Below, piece after piece: positions 1 to 7,853 of a DNA stretch of 53,435 nucleotides. The DNA comes from Candidatus Magasanikbacteria bacterium CG_4_10_14_0_2_um_filter_33_14. Its GTDB lineage: Bacteria; Patescibacteriota; Patescibacteriia; Magasanikbacterales; UBA922. Under the pieces are notes generated by a model. That model made no database searches, was not told where the DNA came from, and was given only the letters and a program-made list of their open reading frames with translations. The position numbers and the translations under genes are program-made. How positions within the stretch are numbered: position 1 is the first letter of the stretch; every line of letters begins with the position of its first letter. The stretch is from assembly GCA_002793035.1 (NCBI GenBank), contig PFPL01000043.1, positions 317 to 53,751 on the forward strand. Direction: 5' to 3'.

Positions 1-2
1 AA

Positions 3-647
3 ACCAAATTACAAAAATATTTTTATTATTTTGTTTTATTTATTATTTTATTAGCTAATTTTGTATCTTTTTCACAAGGTGCTTGGGTGGCACTTGCGGC
101 TGCAATTATTGTCTATCTTTTTTTTGTTGGATATAAAAAGATTAGTATAAGTTTGGTAGTATTAGGAATGATAATTGTGTTGGCAATCCCTACTTTTCGT
201 TCTATCGTCTTGTTTCAGGATGGAGCTGGTAGTAATAGATTTGTTTTGGCTGAATATACTTGGGATTATTTGACCGAGTCTCCTCGTCAATTTGTGACTG
301 GTGCTGGTCTTCGTAATTTTTACGATGCTATTGAAAATCCTAGGCGTGATCCTCTTACTCTTGAACCTCTTACTTTTCCTCACAATATTTTTTTAAATTT
401 TTGGTCAGAAGTTGGACTTGTTGGGATGTTATCTTTTTTCTTCATTTTTGTTTTGCTTATCAAAAATATTTGGAAGATTACAAACAAAAAAAATAAAGCA
501 ATTTTACTTGCTCTACTAACTTCTTTTTTTGTACAGGGACTTGTGGATGTTCCTTATTTTAACAATGATTTAGCGTTACTTTTTTGGTCCATAGCCTTTA
601 TTGTCATAGATGAATATGACAAGACAAAAGATAAAAAGTTGAACTAA
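3..647 (+). CDS. O-antigen ligase-like polymerase, C-terminal part (5' end outside window)
   Basis: The frame is open from the left edge, so this is a partial gene; the first internal GTG at 87 is not a likely start. The visible part shows membrane segments typical of the Wzy_C/WaaL O-antigen ligase family. SQGAWVAL lies near residue 25. A loop with GAGLRNFYDAI and then PHNIFLNFWSEVGLVG corresponds to the family's large extracytoplasmic loop with its His. GLVDVPYFNNDLALLFW follows in the last helices. These enzymes polymerise or ligate lipid-linked glycans on the outer face of the membrane. The stop overlaps by four bases the stop of a convergent flippase gene, so the pair looks like the end of a surface-polysaccharide locus. 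Confidence 0.8.
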   Translation, partial: TKLQKYFYYFVLFIILLANFVSFSQGAWVALAAAIIVYLFFVGYKKISISLVVLGMIIVLAIPTFRSIVLFQDGAGSNRFVLAEYTWDYLTESPRQFVTGAGLRNFYDAIENPRRDPLTLEPLTFPHNIFLNFWSEVGLVGMLSFFFIFVLLIKNIWKITNKKNKAILLALLTSFFVQGLVDVPYFNNDLALLFWSIAFIVIDEYDKTKDKKLN

Positions 648-2068
648 TTTTTTAGAGTCAACAGATCTTTCAATTGTTCTTTGCTAACTGTTCGGCTGAT
701 TATAAGTACCAGAATATAGACTAGGCCACTGAAAATAATTGTCATTAATAATGGCAATTTTTTTAATACCAAAATTATGAAGAGGCCCATGATAATATTG
801 GCCAAAATTATTTTCAAAAATAGTTTTAATTTTAATGGTTGATAAAAACTTTTTCTAATGCTAAAAAATACCAGCAAAGCTGTATAAAATTCTGAAAAGA
901 CGGTCATCCAAGCGGCACCATACATGCCATAGCGAGGAATAAAGATAAGATATCCTATGAGAGTAATGATAGCATTACTAATATATACCCACATTACTTT
1001 CTTTTGCATGTTTACGGCTACCGCTAGATGGCCAAAGATACCACCTAAAAATACTCCCAATACTGCAAGAGATAGGATCTTGAGAGCGTCTCCTGATAAA
1101 TAAAAACTTTCTCCTGCTACAAAGAGCATGATTTGATGTGACAACAAAAATAATCCTGTAAACATGGGGAGTGCAATAAGCATCATGGCATCGAAGGACA
1201 TTTGGTAACGTTCTTGGAATTCTTGTTTGTTACCAGCTACCCAAGAATTGGCTAGTAGAGGTAACATGACTCCCATAACCATCATTGCTGTCTGTATTAC
1301 TAGATCTATGACACGATAAGCGGCCCCATAAATACCTACAACAGATTGTTCTCTAAAATAACTAAGGACCAAGACATCGCCACGTAAATAGACGACATTG
1401 AAAATTATAGCAATAGCAATTGGCCACATTTTTTGGAGTATAGTAAGCCAAATTTTTCTATCGAAACTGAAAGTAATTTTTGTTTTTTTGCGTATATATA
1501 AGTATAGACTAAGAGTATATGATATACTTGCAACAACTATCACCCACATAAGTGTATAAAAACTGGCACGACCAGATATCGCCAAAAAAAGTCCGACTAC
1601 CAAAACTATTCTGCTTATTACCTCGCCGAATGCTTGGATTTGCATGGTAAGCCTTTCTTGTAAAAAACCAATAAAAACTTGATTGAGAGTAATGGCAAAA
1701 AAAGAAATAGAAGTAAATAAAATTGCTATTTTTACAGTATGAGGATATGGAAAAAGAAAAGCTGTAAGAGGAGCAATACTTAAAAAAATAAGTGCTGTAA
1801 AGAATCTAAAGGTAAGAATATTGCTAAAAAGTTTTGTCTTTTCAAATTTGTTTTCACCAAGCATTTGTGCCGTCACTGGTGTCATCCCAAAATCGATTAG
1901 TATCCCAAGAAAACCTAAAAAGGAAATAGTAGTAATATACCAACCAAATTTTTCATCACCTAGATATCGGGTGAGCATCGCCATAGCTGCCAATCCCAAG
2001 AAAGTAGAAAGTATTTTTCCTGTCATTTGAGTAATAGTATTGTGGGCGATTTTTTTACCAAGAGACAT
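644..2068 (-). CDS. Polysaccharide flippase (Wzx/MviN-like, MOP superfamily)
   Basis: About 474 residues with 12-14 hydrophobic segments. The N-terminus MSLGKKIAHNTITQMTGKIL and the following MLTRYLGDEKFGWYI are typical of the polysaccharide biosynthesis/RfbX family, which flips undecaprenyl-linked oligosaccharides across the membrane. I chose the ATG at 2068 because it gives the standard family N-terminus; an upstream ATG at 2152 would add 28 residues with no family support. It faces the O-antigen ligase-like gene and overlaps it by four bases at the 3' ends. Together they suggest a glycan export and ligation function. The exact substrate cannot be read from the sequence. Confidence 0.85.
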   Translation of the reverse strand: MSLGKKIAHNTITQMTGKILSTFLGLAAMAMLTRYLGDEKFGWYITTISFLGFLGILIDFGMTPVTAQMLGENKFEKTKLFSNILTFRFFTALIFLSIAPLTAFLFPYPHTVKIAILFTSISFFAITLNQVFIGFLQERLTMQIQAFGEVISRIVLVVGLFLAISGRASFYTLMWVIVVASISYTLSLYLYIRKKTKITFSFDRKIWLTILQKMWPIAIAIIFNVVYLRGDVLVLSYFREQSVVGIYGAAYRVIDLVIQTAMMVMGVMLPLLANSWVAGNKQEFQERYQMSFDAMMLIALPMFTGLFLLSHQIMLFVAGESFYLSGDALKILSLAVLGVFLGGIFGHLAVAVNMQKKVMWVYISNAIITLIGYLIFIPRYGMYGAAWMTVFSEFYTALLVFFSIRKSFYQPLKLKLFLKIILANIIMGLFIILVLKKLPLLMTIIFSGLVYILVLIISRTVSKEQLKDLLTLKN

Positions 2069-2231
2069 AACAAAAATGCTTAAAAGGCTTGAAAAGCCAG
2101 AAAGGCTATCAACTAATATTAGAAGTTTAACAAAATTAGCTAAAATTAGCAATCGTTTTGTTAGAAATTTTATTGTGAACTAATTGTTGATAAACATGAT
2201 AATTTTGCTAATTCTGGGGTAGTCTAAAATG

Positions 2232-2261
2232 TTGGTGAAAAGTAGTAAAATATGCTATAAT
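2232..2261 (+). promoter_or_regulatory. Predicted promoter of the SpoIID-like gene
   Basis: TTGGTG (2232-2237), an 18-base spacer and TATAAT (2256-2261) form a sigma70-type promoter. It gives a leader of roughly 36 nt before the ATG at 2304. No Shine-Dalgarno sequence is visible in that leader. Confidence 0.6.
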
Positions 2262-2303
2262 TTTAGAAGACTATAAATTTATTTAATTTGTCTAAATTCA
2301 ACT

Positions 2304-4193
2304 ATGTTTTTTAAAAAAATCTTTTCATTTTTCATCATTTCTCTTGTTTTTATTACTTCTTTTGCTTTTAGTCCTTCTGTTGTTCAAGCTGCATTACCTG
2401 ACGTTTCTATAAGAGATGATTCTTTTGCTGCCAAATATGTTAGTCAGAGTATCTCTGACCCTGTAAAAATAGAAGCTGGTAGTACTATCACTGTGGACAT
2501 AAAATTCAAAAATGTAGGCACCAAGACTTGGAATGCTAGTTCTGGCAATTACATTTCAGCTTATACTATGGAACCTCGTTATCATAGTTCAGATTTTTCT
2601 GCTAGTAGTTGGGTGAGCAAAAGTCAAACTTCCAAAATTTCAGGTGCTGTAAAGCCTGGTGAAGTAGGAACTTTAAGTTTACAACTTACAGCTCCAGAAA
2701 AGACAGGTACTTATACTGAAAAATTTTGGTTGGCAGCTGAAAACTATTCTTGGTTGAAGGATGGTTATTTTTATCTAAAAATAAATGTAGTAGCAAAAAC
2801 TGCTTCCGTACAAGAAGAGACAAAAGTTACCGAAGAAATAAGTAAAACAGAGGATGTAACTACTTCCAACGAATACAAAGCTAAACAATTTATTTTGAAT
2901 ACCAAAAATGTGACAGCAAGAGGTGGAGAAAAGGTGAGTGTTATCTTGGGTGTACAAAATTTGGGTACAGCTACTTGGCAAAAATATTCTATAGTTGCCA
3001 ATAGCCCTGTTTCTTTGGCTGGTGAATCTTTGAACAATTTGACTTTTGCCGATGCAACTTGGAAGGATAATAATACTGTTTTAGAAAAAGACAAAAAAGT
3101 TGCTCAGTGGGACGTCATCCGTGATACTTTTAGCTTTGTTGCTCCTGCTAAAGCAGGAAGTTATACCTTGAATTTGAAACTAAAAGCAGATGATAGTCAG
3201 GTGAGTGGTTTAGACATAAATATTCCCGTTACTGTCACTTCCAATGCTCCAAATTATGTAGAAAATGTTACTAACAATAATAATATTATTAACGAAGTGC
3301 CTAGACTTTCAGAAGAACCTTTTATTAGAATAGGTGTCTGGCAAAATCCAGAAGACAAAGTAAAATTCTTATCAGATGAAGATGATTATGTAGTATATGC
3401 CGGAGATGTCATGCAAGGTATTTTGGGTAAAGGAGTACCTGCTACTACTTATTATCAAGATGGAATATATTATTTCAATTCTGTGGGATTAGATTTTTCT
3501 GGTAAAGATTTTGTTCGTCTTGTTCCTAGAAACAATTTACATGCAGTTTTTACTCTTGTAAATTACAATAGAGCTGTCACTTGGAAAGGTCCTGTAAACT
3601 TCAACAAATATCGTGGTACGATGGAACTTCGTAAGATAAACAATGGTGATGATGTGTATGTCATTGAAGAAACTTATATGGAAGATTATGTAGCTGGTAT
3701 TGCTGAGACTTCCAATGCAGGACCAACTGAATATATAAAAGCTTTGCTGACTGCGGCTCGTACTTATGCTTATTATGTCAAAGAATATACTACCAAACAT
3801 GATGCCAGAAATTTCGATGTAGTAGCTCATACTGGTGATCAGCTTTATCTTGGTTATGCAAGTGAAGTACTGATGCCAAATGTTGCAGCTGCTCAAAAAG
3901 CTACTCGTGGATATATGGTTACTTACAACAATGATATCGTCATTACACCATACTACAGTACTAGTGATGGTCGTACTAGAAATTGGACTGATGTCTGGGG
4001 AGGAAGTGCCAAACCTTGGTTGGTTTCTGTAACAGCTCCTTATGATTTGCGTGATGGCAAAGCGATGTACGGTCATGGTGTTGGTATGAGTGCTCGCGAT
4101 GCTGCTTATATGGCTGATGAAGAAGGAATTAGTTGGCAAGAAATATTACATCATTATTATACGGATGTGGAAATCAGTGTTATCTATAAATAA
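2304..4193 (+). CDS. Secreted NBR1-Ig-like/SpoIID domain protein
   Basis: 629 residues. A signal peptide (about 1-29, ending SVVQA) directs export. Two Ig-like domains follow (about 35-165 and 190-312). The first has the NBR1-type pattern FKNVGTKTWN and APEKTGTYTEKFWL. Residues 340-629 match the SpoIID/LytB fold. EETYMEDYVAGIAETSN carries the Glu (about residue 468) where family members have their catalytic acid. PYYSTSDGRTRNW and GHGVGMS (about 590) are the other conserved blocks. SpoIID proteins are lytic transglycosylases acting on denuded peptidoglycan, so a role in wall remodelling outside the membrane is likely. The RodZ-like gene begins two bases after the stop, so the two form an operon. 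Confidence 0.85.
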   Translation: MFFKKIFSFFIISLVFITSFAFSPSVVQAALPDVSIRDDSFAAKYVSQSISDPVKIEAGSTITVDIKFKNVGTKTWNASSGNYISAYTMEPRYHSSDFSASSWVSKSQTSKISGAVKPGEVGTLSLQLTAPEKTGTYTEKFWLAAENYSWLKDGYFYLKINVVAKTASVQEETKVTEEISKTEDVTTSNEYKAKQFILNTKNVTARGGEKVSVILGVQNLGTATWQKYSIVANSPVSLAGESLNNLTFADATWKDNNTVLEKDKKVAQWDVIRDTFSFVAPAKAGSYTLNLKLKADDSQVSGLDINIPVTVTSNAPNYVENVTNNNNIINEVPRLSEEPFIRIGVWQNPEDKVKFLSDEDDYVVYAGDVMQGILGKGVPATTYYQDGIYYFNSVGLDFSGKDFVRLVPRNNLHAVFTLVNYNRAVTWKGPVNFNKYRGTMELRKINNGDDVYVIEETYMEDYVAGIAETSNAGPTEYIKALLTAARTYAYYVKEYTTKHDARNFDVVAHTGDQLYLGYASEVLMPNVAAAQKATRGYMVTYNNDIVITPYYSTSDGRTRNWTDVWGGSAKPWLVSVTAPYDLRDGKAMYGHGVGMSARDAAYMADEEGISWQEILHHYYTDVEISVIYK

Positions 4194-4195
4194 TT

Positions 4196-4891
4196 ATGAC
4201 CGATACACATTTCAAAAAGAAATGTTTAGTTCCTACTGCTAGAGTCTGTTTCCGACTCAAATCTTTGCGTCAAGAGAAACAAGTTTCTTTGTCTGAATTG
4301 GAAATGAGAACTAAGATAAACAAATTATATTTACAAGCATTAGAAGAGTGTCGTTTTTCAGATATCCCACAGACAAGTCTCTACAAGAAAAATTTTGTCA
4401 AAAAATATGTCAAAGCTCTTGGTGAAGATCCTACTTGTTTTGTTGATCAATTTGTTAATGAAGAATTGACATATGTCCCACAAGAAAATAATACTCCAAA
4501 ATTAAAATATAGTAGATTTTATTTTAGCAACATGCCGAGTGTTTTGCGTTTTGTTTTGTTTAGTTTGGTAATAGGAAGTTTGTTATTATTTCTTGGGTCT
4601 CATGTTAATAATATTTTGACACCACCAGATTTGGTCGTGATTTCACCTGAAAATGGATATATTAGTAATAACAATTTTATTGATGTACATGGTAAGACTA
4701 ATCCTGAAACACAGATTACTATCAATGAAGAAGTAATAAAAAATGATGAAAATGGAAACTTTAGCCAAAGTATAAATCTTTTACCAGGTATCAATACTTT
4801 TGTTATCGAAGCTAAAAATAAACATGGCAAGACGACAGAAGAAGTGAGAAACGTGATTTATAAAAATAATGGTAGTATTTCTTTGAAGTAA
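4196..4891 (+). CDS. RodZ-like membrane protein (HTH_25, one TM, Ig-like domain)
   Basis: 231 residues. Residues about 16-85 form a RodZ-type helix-turn-helix (RLKSLRQEKQVSLSELEMRTKI, then LYLQALEE and KNFVKKYVKAL). One transmembrane helix lies at about 113-134. An extracytoplasmic beta-rich domain (about 143-222) has the pattern of small Ig-like/glucodextranase-B domains (VISPENGYISNNNFIDVHGKTNP). In bacteria this architecture links MreB-type cytoskeleton to the wall machinery. It is cotranscribed with the SpoIID-like gene (2-base gap), which supports a cell-wall or shape role. Members are variable and could instead be a generic membrane HTH anchor. The transcript ends at a hairpin just downstream. 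Confidence 0.75.
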   Translation: MTDTHFKKKCLVPTARVCFRLKSLRQEKQVSLSELEMRTKINKLYLQALEECRFSDIPQTSLYKKNFVKKYVKALGEDPTCFVDQFVNEELTYVPQENNTPKLKYSRFYFSNMPSVLRFVLFSLVIGSLLLFLGSHVNNILTPPDLVVISPENGYISNNNFIDVHGKTNPETQITINEEVIKNDENGNFSQSINLLPGINTFVIEAKNKHGKTTEEVRNVIYKNNGSISLK

Positions 4892-4932
4892 CATTGATTA
4901 CACTGATTTTAAAATAGATTACATAGATTAAA

Positions 4933-4957
4933 AAAACGACTTGAAGTCGTTTTTATT
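4933..4957. terminator. Bidirectional intrinsic terminator
   Basis: AAAACGAC and GTCGTTTT pair across a 5-base loop, with T-rich runs on both sides. It serves the RodZ-like gene from the left and the convergent cupin gene from the right. Confidence 0.8.
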
Positions 4958-4970
4958 TTTTTAATTATTT

Positions 4971-5312
4971 TTATTTTCTATTATAATCATCTTCCAATCT
5001 GACAATATCATTTTCATCAAATTCTCCAAAAGATATTTCCATAATTTCCATACTATTTTCATTTGTCATGATACGATGTTTTGTCTCTTTGGGTATGAAA
5101 TGTTCATCACCTTTTTGTACATCAATAATTTCTTCTCCAATAATGATTTGTCCACTTCCTCCGATCACTCGCCAAAATTCGTCACGTTTGTGATGATACT
5201 GTAGACTAAGTTTAGAATTTGGTTTGACGGTAATTATTTTTACAGTTACTTGTTCATTGTGACAAAATTGTTCAAATTTGCCCCAAGGTCTTTCTTCGGA
5301 GTATTTGTTCAT
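4971..5312 (-). CDS. Cupin, mannose-6-phosphate isomerase type II-like
   Basis: 113 residues from the ATG at 5312, which lies just past the stop of the HD-domain gene; an upstream in-frame start at 5444 would overlap that gene heavily and is rejected. The sequence NKYSEERPWGKFEQF, then YHHKRDEFWRVIGGSGQ, GDEHFIPKETKHRI and EISFGEFDENDIVRLEDDY, is the single cupin domain found at the C-terminus of mannose-1-phosphate guanylyltransferase/mannose-6-phosphate isomerase (PF01050). The His, Glu and His metal ligands are present. Stand-alone copies probably act as sugar-phosphate isomerases or sugar-nucleotide accessory enzymes in the cytoplasm. It forms an operon with the HD-domain gene. Confidence 0.8.
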   Translation of the reverse strand: MNKYSEERPWGKFEQFCHNEQVTVKIITVKPNSKLSLQYHHKRDEFWRVIGGSGQIIIGEEIIDVQKGDEHFIPKETKHRIMTNENSMEIMEISFGEFDENDIVRLEDDYNRK

Positions 5313-5313
5313 A

Positions 5314-5925
5314 TTATCTATTTTTATTGGTATAAATATTTTCCCACCACTCAGATATTTTACCAGCCAATATTTCTTCTGCCAACTTTTTGGCGGATTC
5401 AGTCTTGAGACTTTTGTATTGGATATTTTCTGTTTGTCCTTCACCTTTACCGTGGAGCCAGATGGCTGCTTCTTGATTGCCTTGGTGTGTGTATTCTTTT
5501 AGCAATAGTATCTGGTCTATCATATCAGCATCTTTGGCGACGATTGCTTCTTTGCTTTCACGCTTTTCGAATTCTGTACTCATATCAAATAAGTCTGGGA
5601 AAGGTAAATCACCTAGTTGGTCTTTTATTATTTCCTCTTCGAAGATCTTTACGTATTTTTTGTGAATGTAGTTGTGATCACCACTACGGATTTCACCCAG
5701 GTCATGAGTGAGAGCCATGAGAGTAGTCTTGTATGGATCAGCATTTTCTAGTTTGGCCAGAAACCATGCTACAAGTCCGACGCGGTAAGAGTGAGTAGCG
5801 ATGTTGTCAGATAAATCTTGGGTAAGTAAGACTTGCTGGTGCATGCGAGGAAGTTTGCGCATGGTGCCGACTTCAAATAAGAAATTGGCGATTTTTTTGT
5901 AGGAGTTTGGTGTTGTTTCTGGCAT
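5314..5925 (-). CDS. HD-domain phosphohydrolase (YfbR/HD_3-like)
   Basis: 203 residues. The metal-binding pattern is complete: THSYRVGLVAWFLA gives the first His, LTHDLGEIRSGDHNYIHKKY gives the HD pair, and AKDADMIDQILLLKEY gives the distal Asp. This is the arrangement of the HD_3 family that includes the 5'-deoxynucleotidase YfbR. A nucleotide monophosphate substrate is probable but not shown. The start at 5925 is four bases before the stop of the upstream small membrane protein gene, and the cupin gene follows directly, so the three minus-strand genes are one transcription unit. Confidence 0.8.
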   Translation of the reverse strand: MPETTPNSYKKIANFLFEVGTMRKLPRMHQQVLLTQDLSDNIATHSYRVGLVAWFLAKLENADPYKTTLMALTHDLGEIRSGDHNYIHKKYVKIFEEEIIKDQLGDLPFPDLFDMSTEFEKRESKEAIVAKDADMIDQILLLKEYTHQGNQEAAIWLHGKGEGQTENIQYKSLKTESAKKLAEEILAGKISEWWENIYTNKNR

Positions 5926-5929
5926 ATAT

Positions 5930-6430
5930 TTATTTGTTATCTTTTTTATTCATTAAGTAATTTTTTATTTTATACCAAAATCTTCTAAAAGTAGGAAATT
6001 GTGATAAATATTGTTTATAACTTCTTCCTGCTTTATCAAACACTTGAATATATAATACTTTTAAAAAATCTATATCTTTTTGTTCTGCCATTACTGTAGC
6101 TTCTGGATTTTCTTCATTAAGAATATTTTTAGGATCATCCAAAAGACTATTAGATAATAGGAGAGATTCTCCAGATTCACAAAATAAACCTACCACACCT
6201 AAACGAATAGGTCGACGCCCTTTATTTGTTATTGTTACAACTAGATAATCTTTATCTTCTGAATATGGAGGTATGGCATTTATAATTTTCATGCCTTTTT
6301 GATGACTAACAATGACCTTAGCTCTATCTCTCCATACATTATATGAAACTAGTATCATACTAATAGTGGCTACAATAGCCCCATACCAAGCCACAGAATC
6401 AGCAGAAATATTTAGGGTTAAATTTGGCAT
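5930..6430 (-). CDS. Hypothetical protein with N-terminal membrane anchor
   Basis: 166 residues. One hydrophobic segment (about 13-30, WYGAIVATISMILVSYNVW) is followed by a basic stretch and a beta-rich soluble domain (YLVVTITNKGRRPIRLGVVGLFC) resembling small cytoplasmic-facing domains seen in many unnamed bacterial proteins. I do not recognise a named family. It is the first gene of the minus-strand group with the HD hydrolase and the cupin. It is divergent from recA, sharing a ~225-bp intergenic region with it. Confidence 0.65.
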   Translation of the reverse strand: MPNLTLNISADSVAWYGAIVATISMILVSYNVWRDRAKVIVSHQKGMKIINAIPPYSEDKDYLVVTITNKGRRPIRLGVVGLFCESGESLLLSNSLLDDPKNILNEENPEATVMAEQKDIDFLKVLYIQVFDKAGRSYKQYLSQFPTFRRFWYKIKNYLMNKKDNK

Positions 6431-6506
6431 ATACCTTTTTTAATTTACTATTTTGTTTAAATTTGATAGTTGTTTCAGTATACCATTCTTATCCCAAAAA
6501 ACAAGT

Positions 6507-6535
6507 TTGACACCATATCTATAACAGTGTAAAAT
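6507..6535 (+). promoter_or_regulatory. Predicted recA promoter
   Basis: TTGACA (6507-6512), a 17-base spacer and TAAAAT (6530-6535) preceded by TG. This is a near-consensus sigma70 promoter. It implies a leader of about 115 nt before recA. I see no LexA-box-like palindrome near it. Confidence 0.7.
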
Positions 6536-6546
6536 TAAGCACGGAG

Positions 6547-6623
6547 GAGAGGGTTTTACCTCTTTTTTAATCTAAAAATTGACCTGTCTTTTTCGCGAAA
6601 AAAGGGTTTTAACCCTTCTCGCG
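6547..6623 (+). promoter_or_regulatory. Structured recA leader with two hairpins
   Basis: The first hairpin (6547-6564, GAGAGG/CCTCTT, loop GTTTTA) is followed directly by a T run and looks like a weak terminator. The second (6594-6623) pairs CGCGA with TCGCG outside and AAGGG with CCCTT inside. Both lie inside the predicted 5' UTR. A conditional terminator or an mRNA-stabilising structure are both possible. Confidence 0.45.
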
Positions 6624-6655
6624 ACACGTATAAATTAAGTAATTTAAGTAATATT

Positions 6656-7711
6656 ATGGCAACAAAGAAAGAAAATCCAAAAATGGAAGCTGCTAAGACA
6701 GCAATCGATCAGATTAGACAAAAATATGGTGACAACTCCATCATGCGCTTCGGTGAAGCCAAGACTATGGAAGTGGATGCCGTGTCGACAGGCTCAGTAT
6801 CAATGGACATCGCTCTTGGTGTCGGTGGTGTACCTCGTGGACGTATTATCGAAGTATTTGGACCAGAAGCTTCTGGTAAAACTACTCTTGCTCAACATAT
6901 CGTGGCTGAGGTGCAAAAGCTTGGTGGTATCGCAGCTTTCGTCGATGCGGAACATGCTCTTGATCCAGAGTACGCCAAGAAAATTGGTGTGGACGTCGAT
7001 GCTTTATATATTTCTCAACCTGATACTGGTGAACAAGCTTTAGAAATTCTAGAAACTCTTGTTCGTTCCAATGCTGTGGATGTCGTCGTTATCGACTCTG
7101 TTGCAGCTCTTGTTCCAAAAGCTGAAATCGAAGGTGAAATGGGAGATAGTCATATGGGCTTGCAAGCTAGACTTATGTCTCAAGCTTTGCGTAAACTGAC
7201 AGGTATAGTATCTAAGACTCGTACTGTGGTAATTTTCATCAACCAAACTCGTCAAAAGATTGGTGTGTTCTTCGGTAATCCTGAGACTACTACTGGTGGT
7301 AATGCTCTCAAATTTTATTCTTCAGTTCGTATCGAAGTCCGTCGTAGTGCTCAAATCAAACAAGGTGACAAGATTATTGGTAACAGAGTAAAAGTAAAAA
7401 TCGTGAAGAACAAAGTCGCCGCACCTTTTCGTACTACAGAATTTGATATCATGTACAATGAAGGTATCTCTGTAGCTGGTGATATGCTTGATACTGGTGT
7501 GACTTACAACGTTATTCACAAATCTGGTAACAGTTATAGCTTCGGTGAAGAGAAGTTGGGAGTAGGTAGAGAAAAAGCCAAGCAATTCTTGCGTGAAAAT
7601 CCAAAGATGATGGCAGAAATCAAGACTAGAGTTTGGGAAGCTGTAAAACTAGGGGATGCACCAGAAGAAGAAAAAGGTAAAGCTGGCGAGAAAGAAGATG
7701 TAGAAGAATAG
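6656..7711 (+). CDS. recA: Recombinase RecA
   Basis: 351 residues, full length for the family. RecA forms an ATP-dependent filament on single-stranded DNA, drives strand exchange and supports recombinational repair. The Walker A motif GPEASGKTT is at 69-77. [22 protein letters not shown] contains Walker B and loop L1. [16 protein letters not shown] is the L2/signature region, with Phe where many RecAs have Met. The C-terminal tail is acidic, as usual. The ATG at 6656 follows an AT-rich stretch without a Shine-Dalgarno sequence. The gene has its own promoter and terminator, so it is probably monocistronic; ftsK downstream has a separate promoter. Confidence 0.98.
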   Translation: MATKKENPKMEAAKTAIDQIRQKYGDNSIMRFGEAKTMEVDAVSTGSVSMDIALGVGGVPRGRIIEVFGPEASGKTTLAQHIVAEVQKLGGIAAFVDAEHALDPEYAKKIGVDVDALYISQPDTGEQALEILETLVRSNAVDVVVIDSVAALVPKAEIEGEMGDSHMGLQARLMSQALRKLTGIVSKTRTVVIFINQTRQKIGVFFGNPETTTGGNALKFYSSVRIEVRRSAQIKQGDKIIGNRVKVKIVKNKVAAPFRTTEFDIMYNEGISVAGDMLDTGVTYNVIHKSGNSYSFGEEKLGVGREKAKQFLRENPKMMAEIKTRVWEAVKLGDAPEEEKGKAGEKEDVEE

Positions 7712-7744
7712 AGTTTCATAAAAACACTAGAACATAAAAACATT

Positions 7745-7775
7745 AAAACAGTCTCGAAAGAGTCTGTTTTTTTGT
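7745..7775 (+). terminator. recA terminator
   Basis: AACAG-CTC pairs with GAG-CTGTT across a GAAA loop with one mismatch, followed by seven T residues. It separates recA from ftsK. Confidence 0.75.
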
Positions 7776-7833
7776 ATTTTACAAACTTTTGACTTTATAA
7801 ACTTTTAGACTTTATAGACTTATGAAAACATGA

Positions 7834-7839
7834 TATAAT
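7834..7839 (+). promoter_or_regulatory. ftsK -10 element
   Basis: TATAAT lies 14 bases upstream of the ftsK ATG; the -35 region is weak (TTTATA at 7811). The transcript would have a leader of only about 8 nt, so the message would be nearly leaderless. Confidence 0.45.
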
Positions 7840-7853
7840 GTATTTACAAAAAT

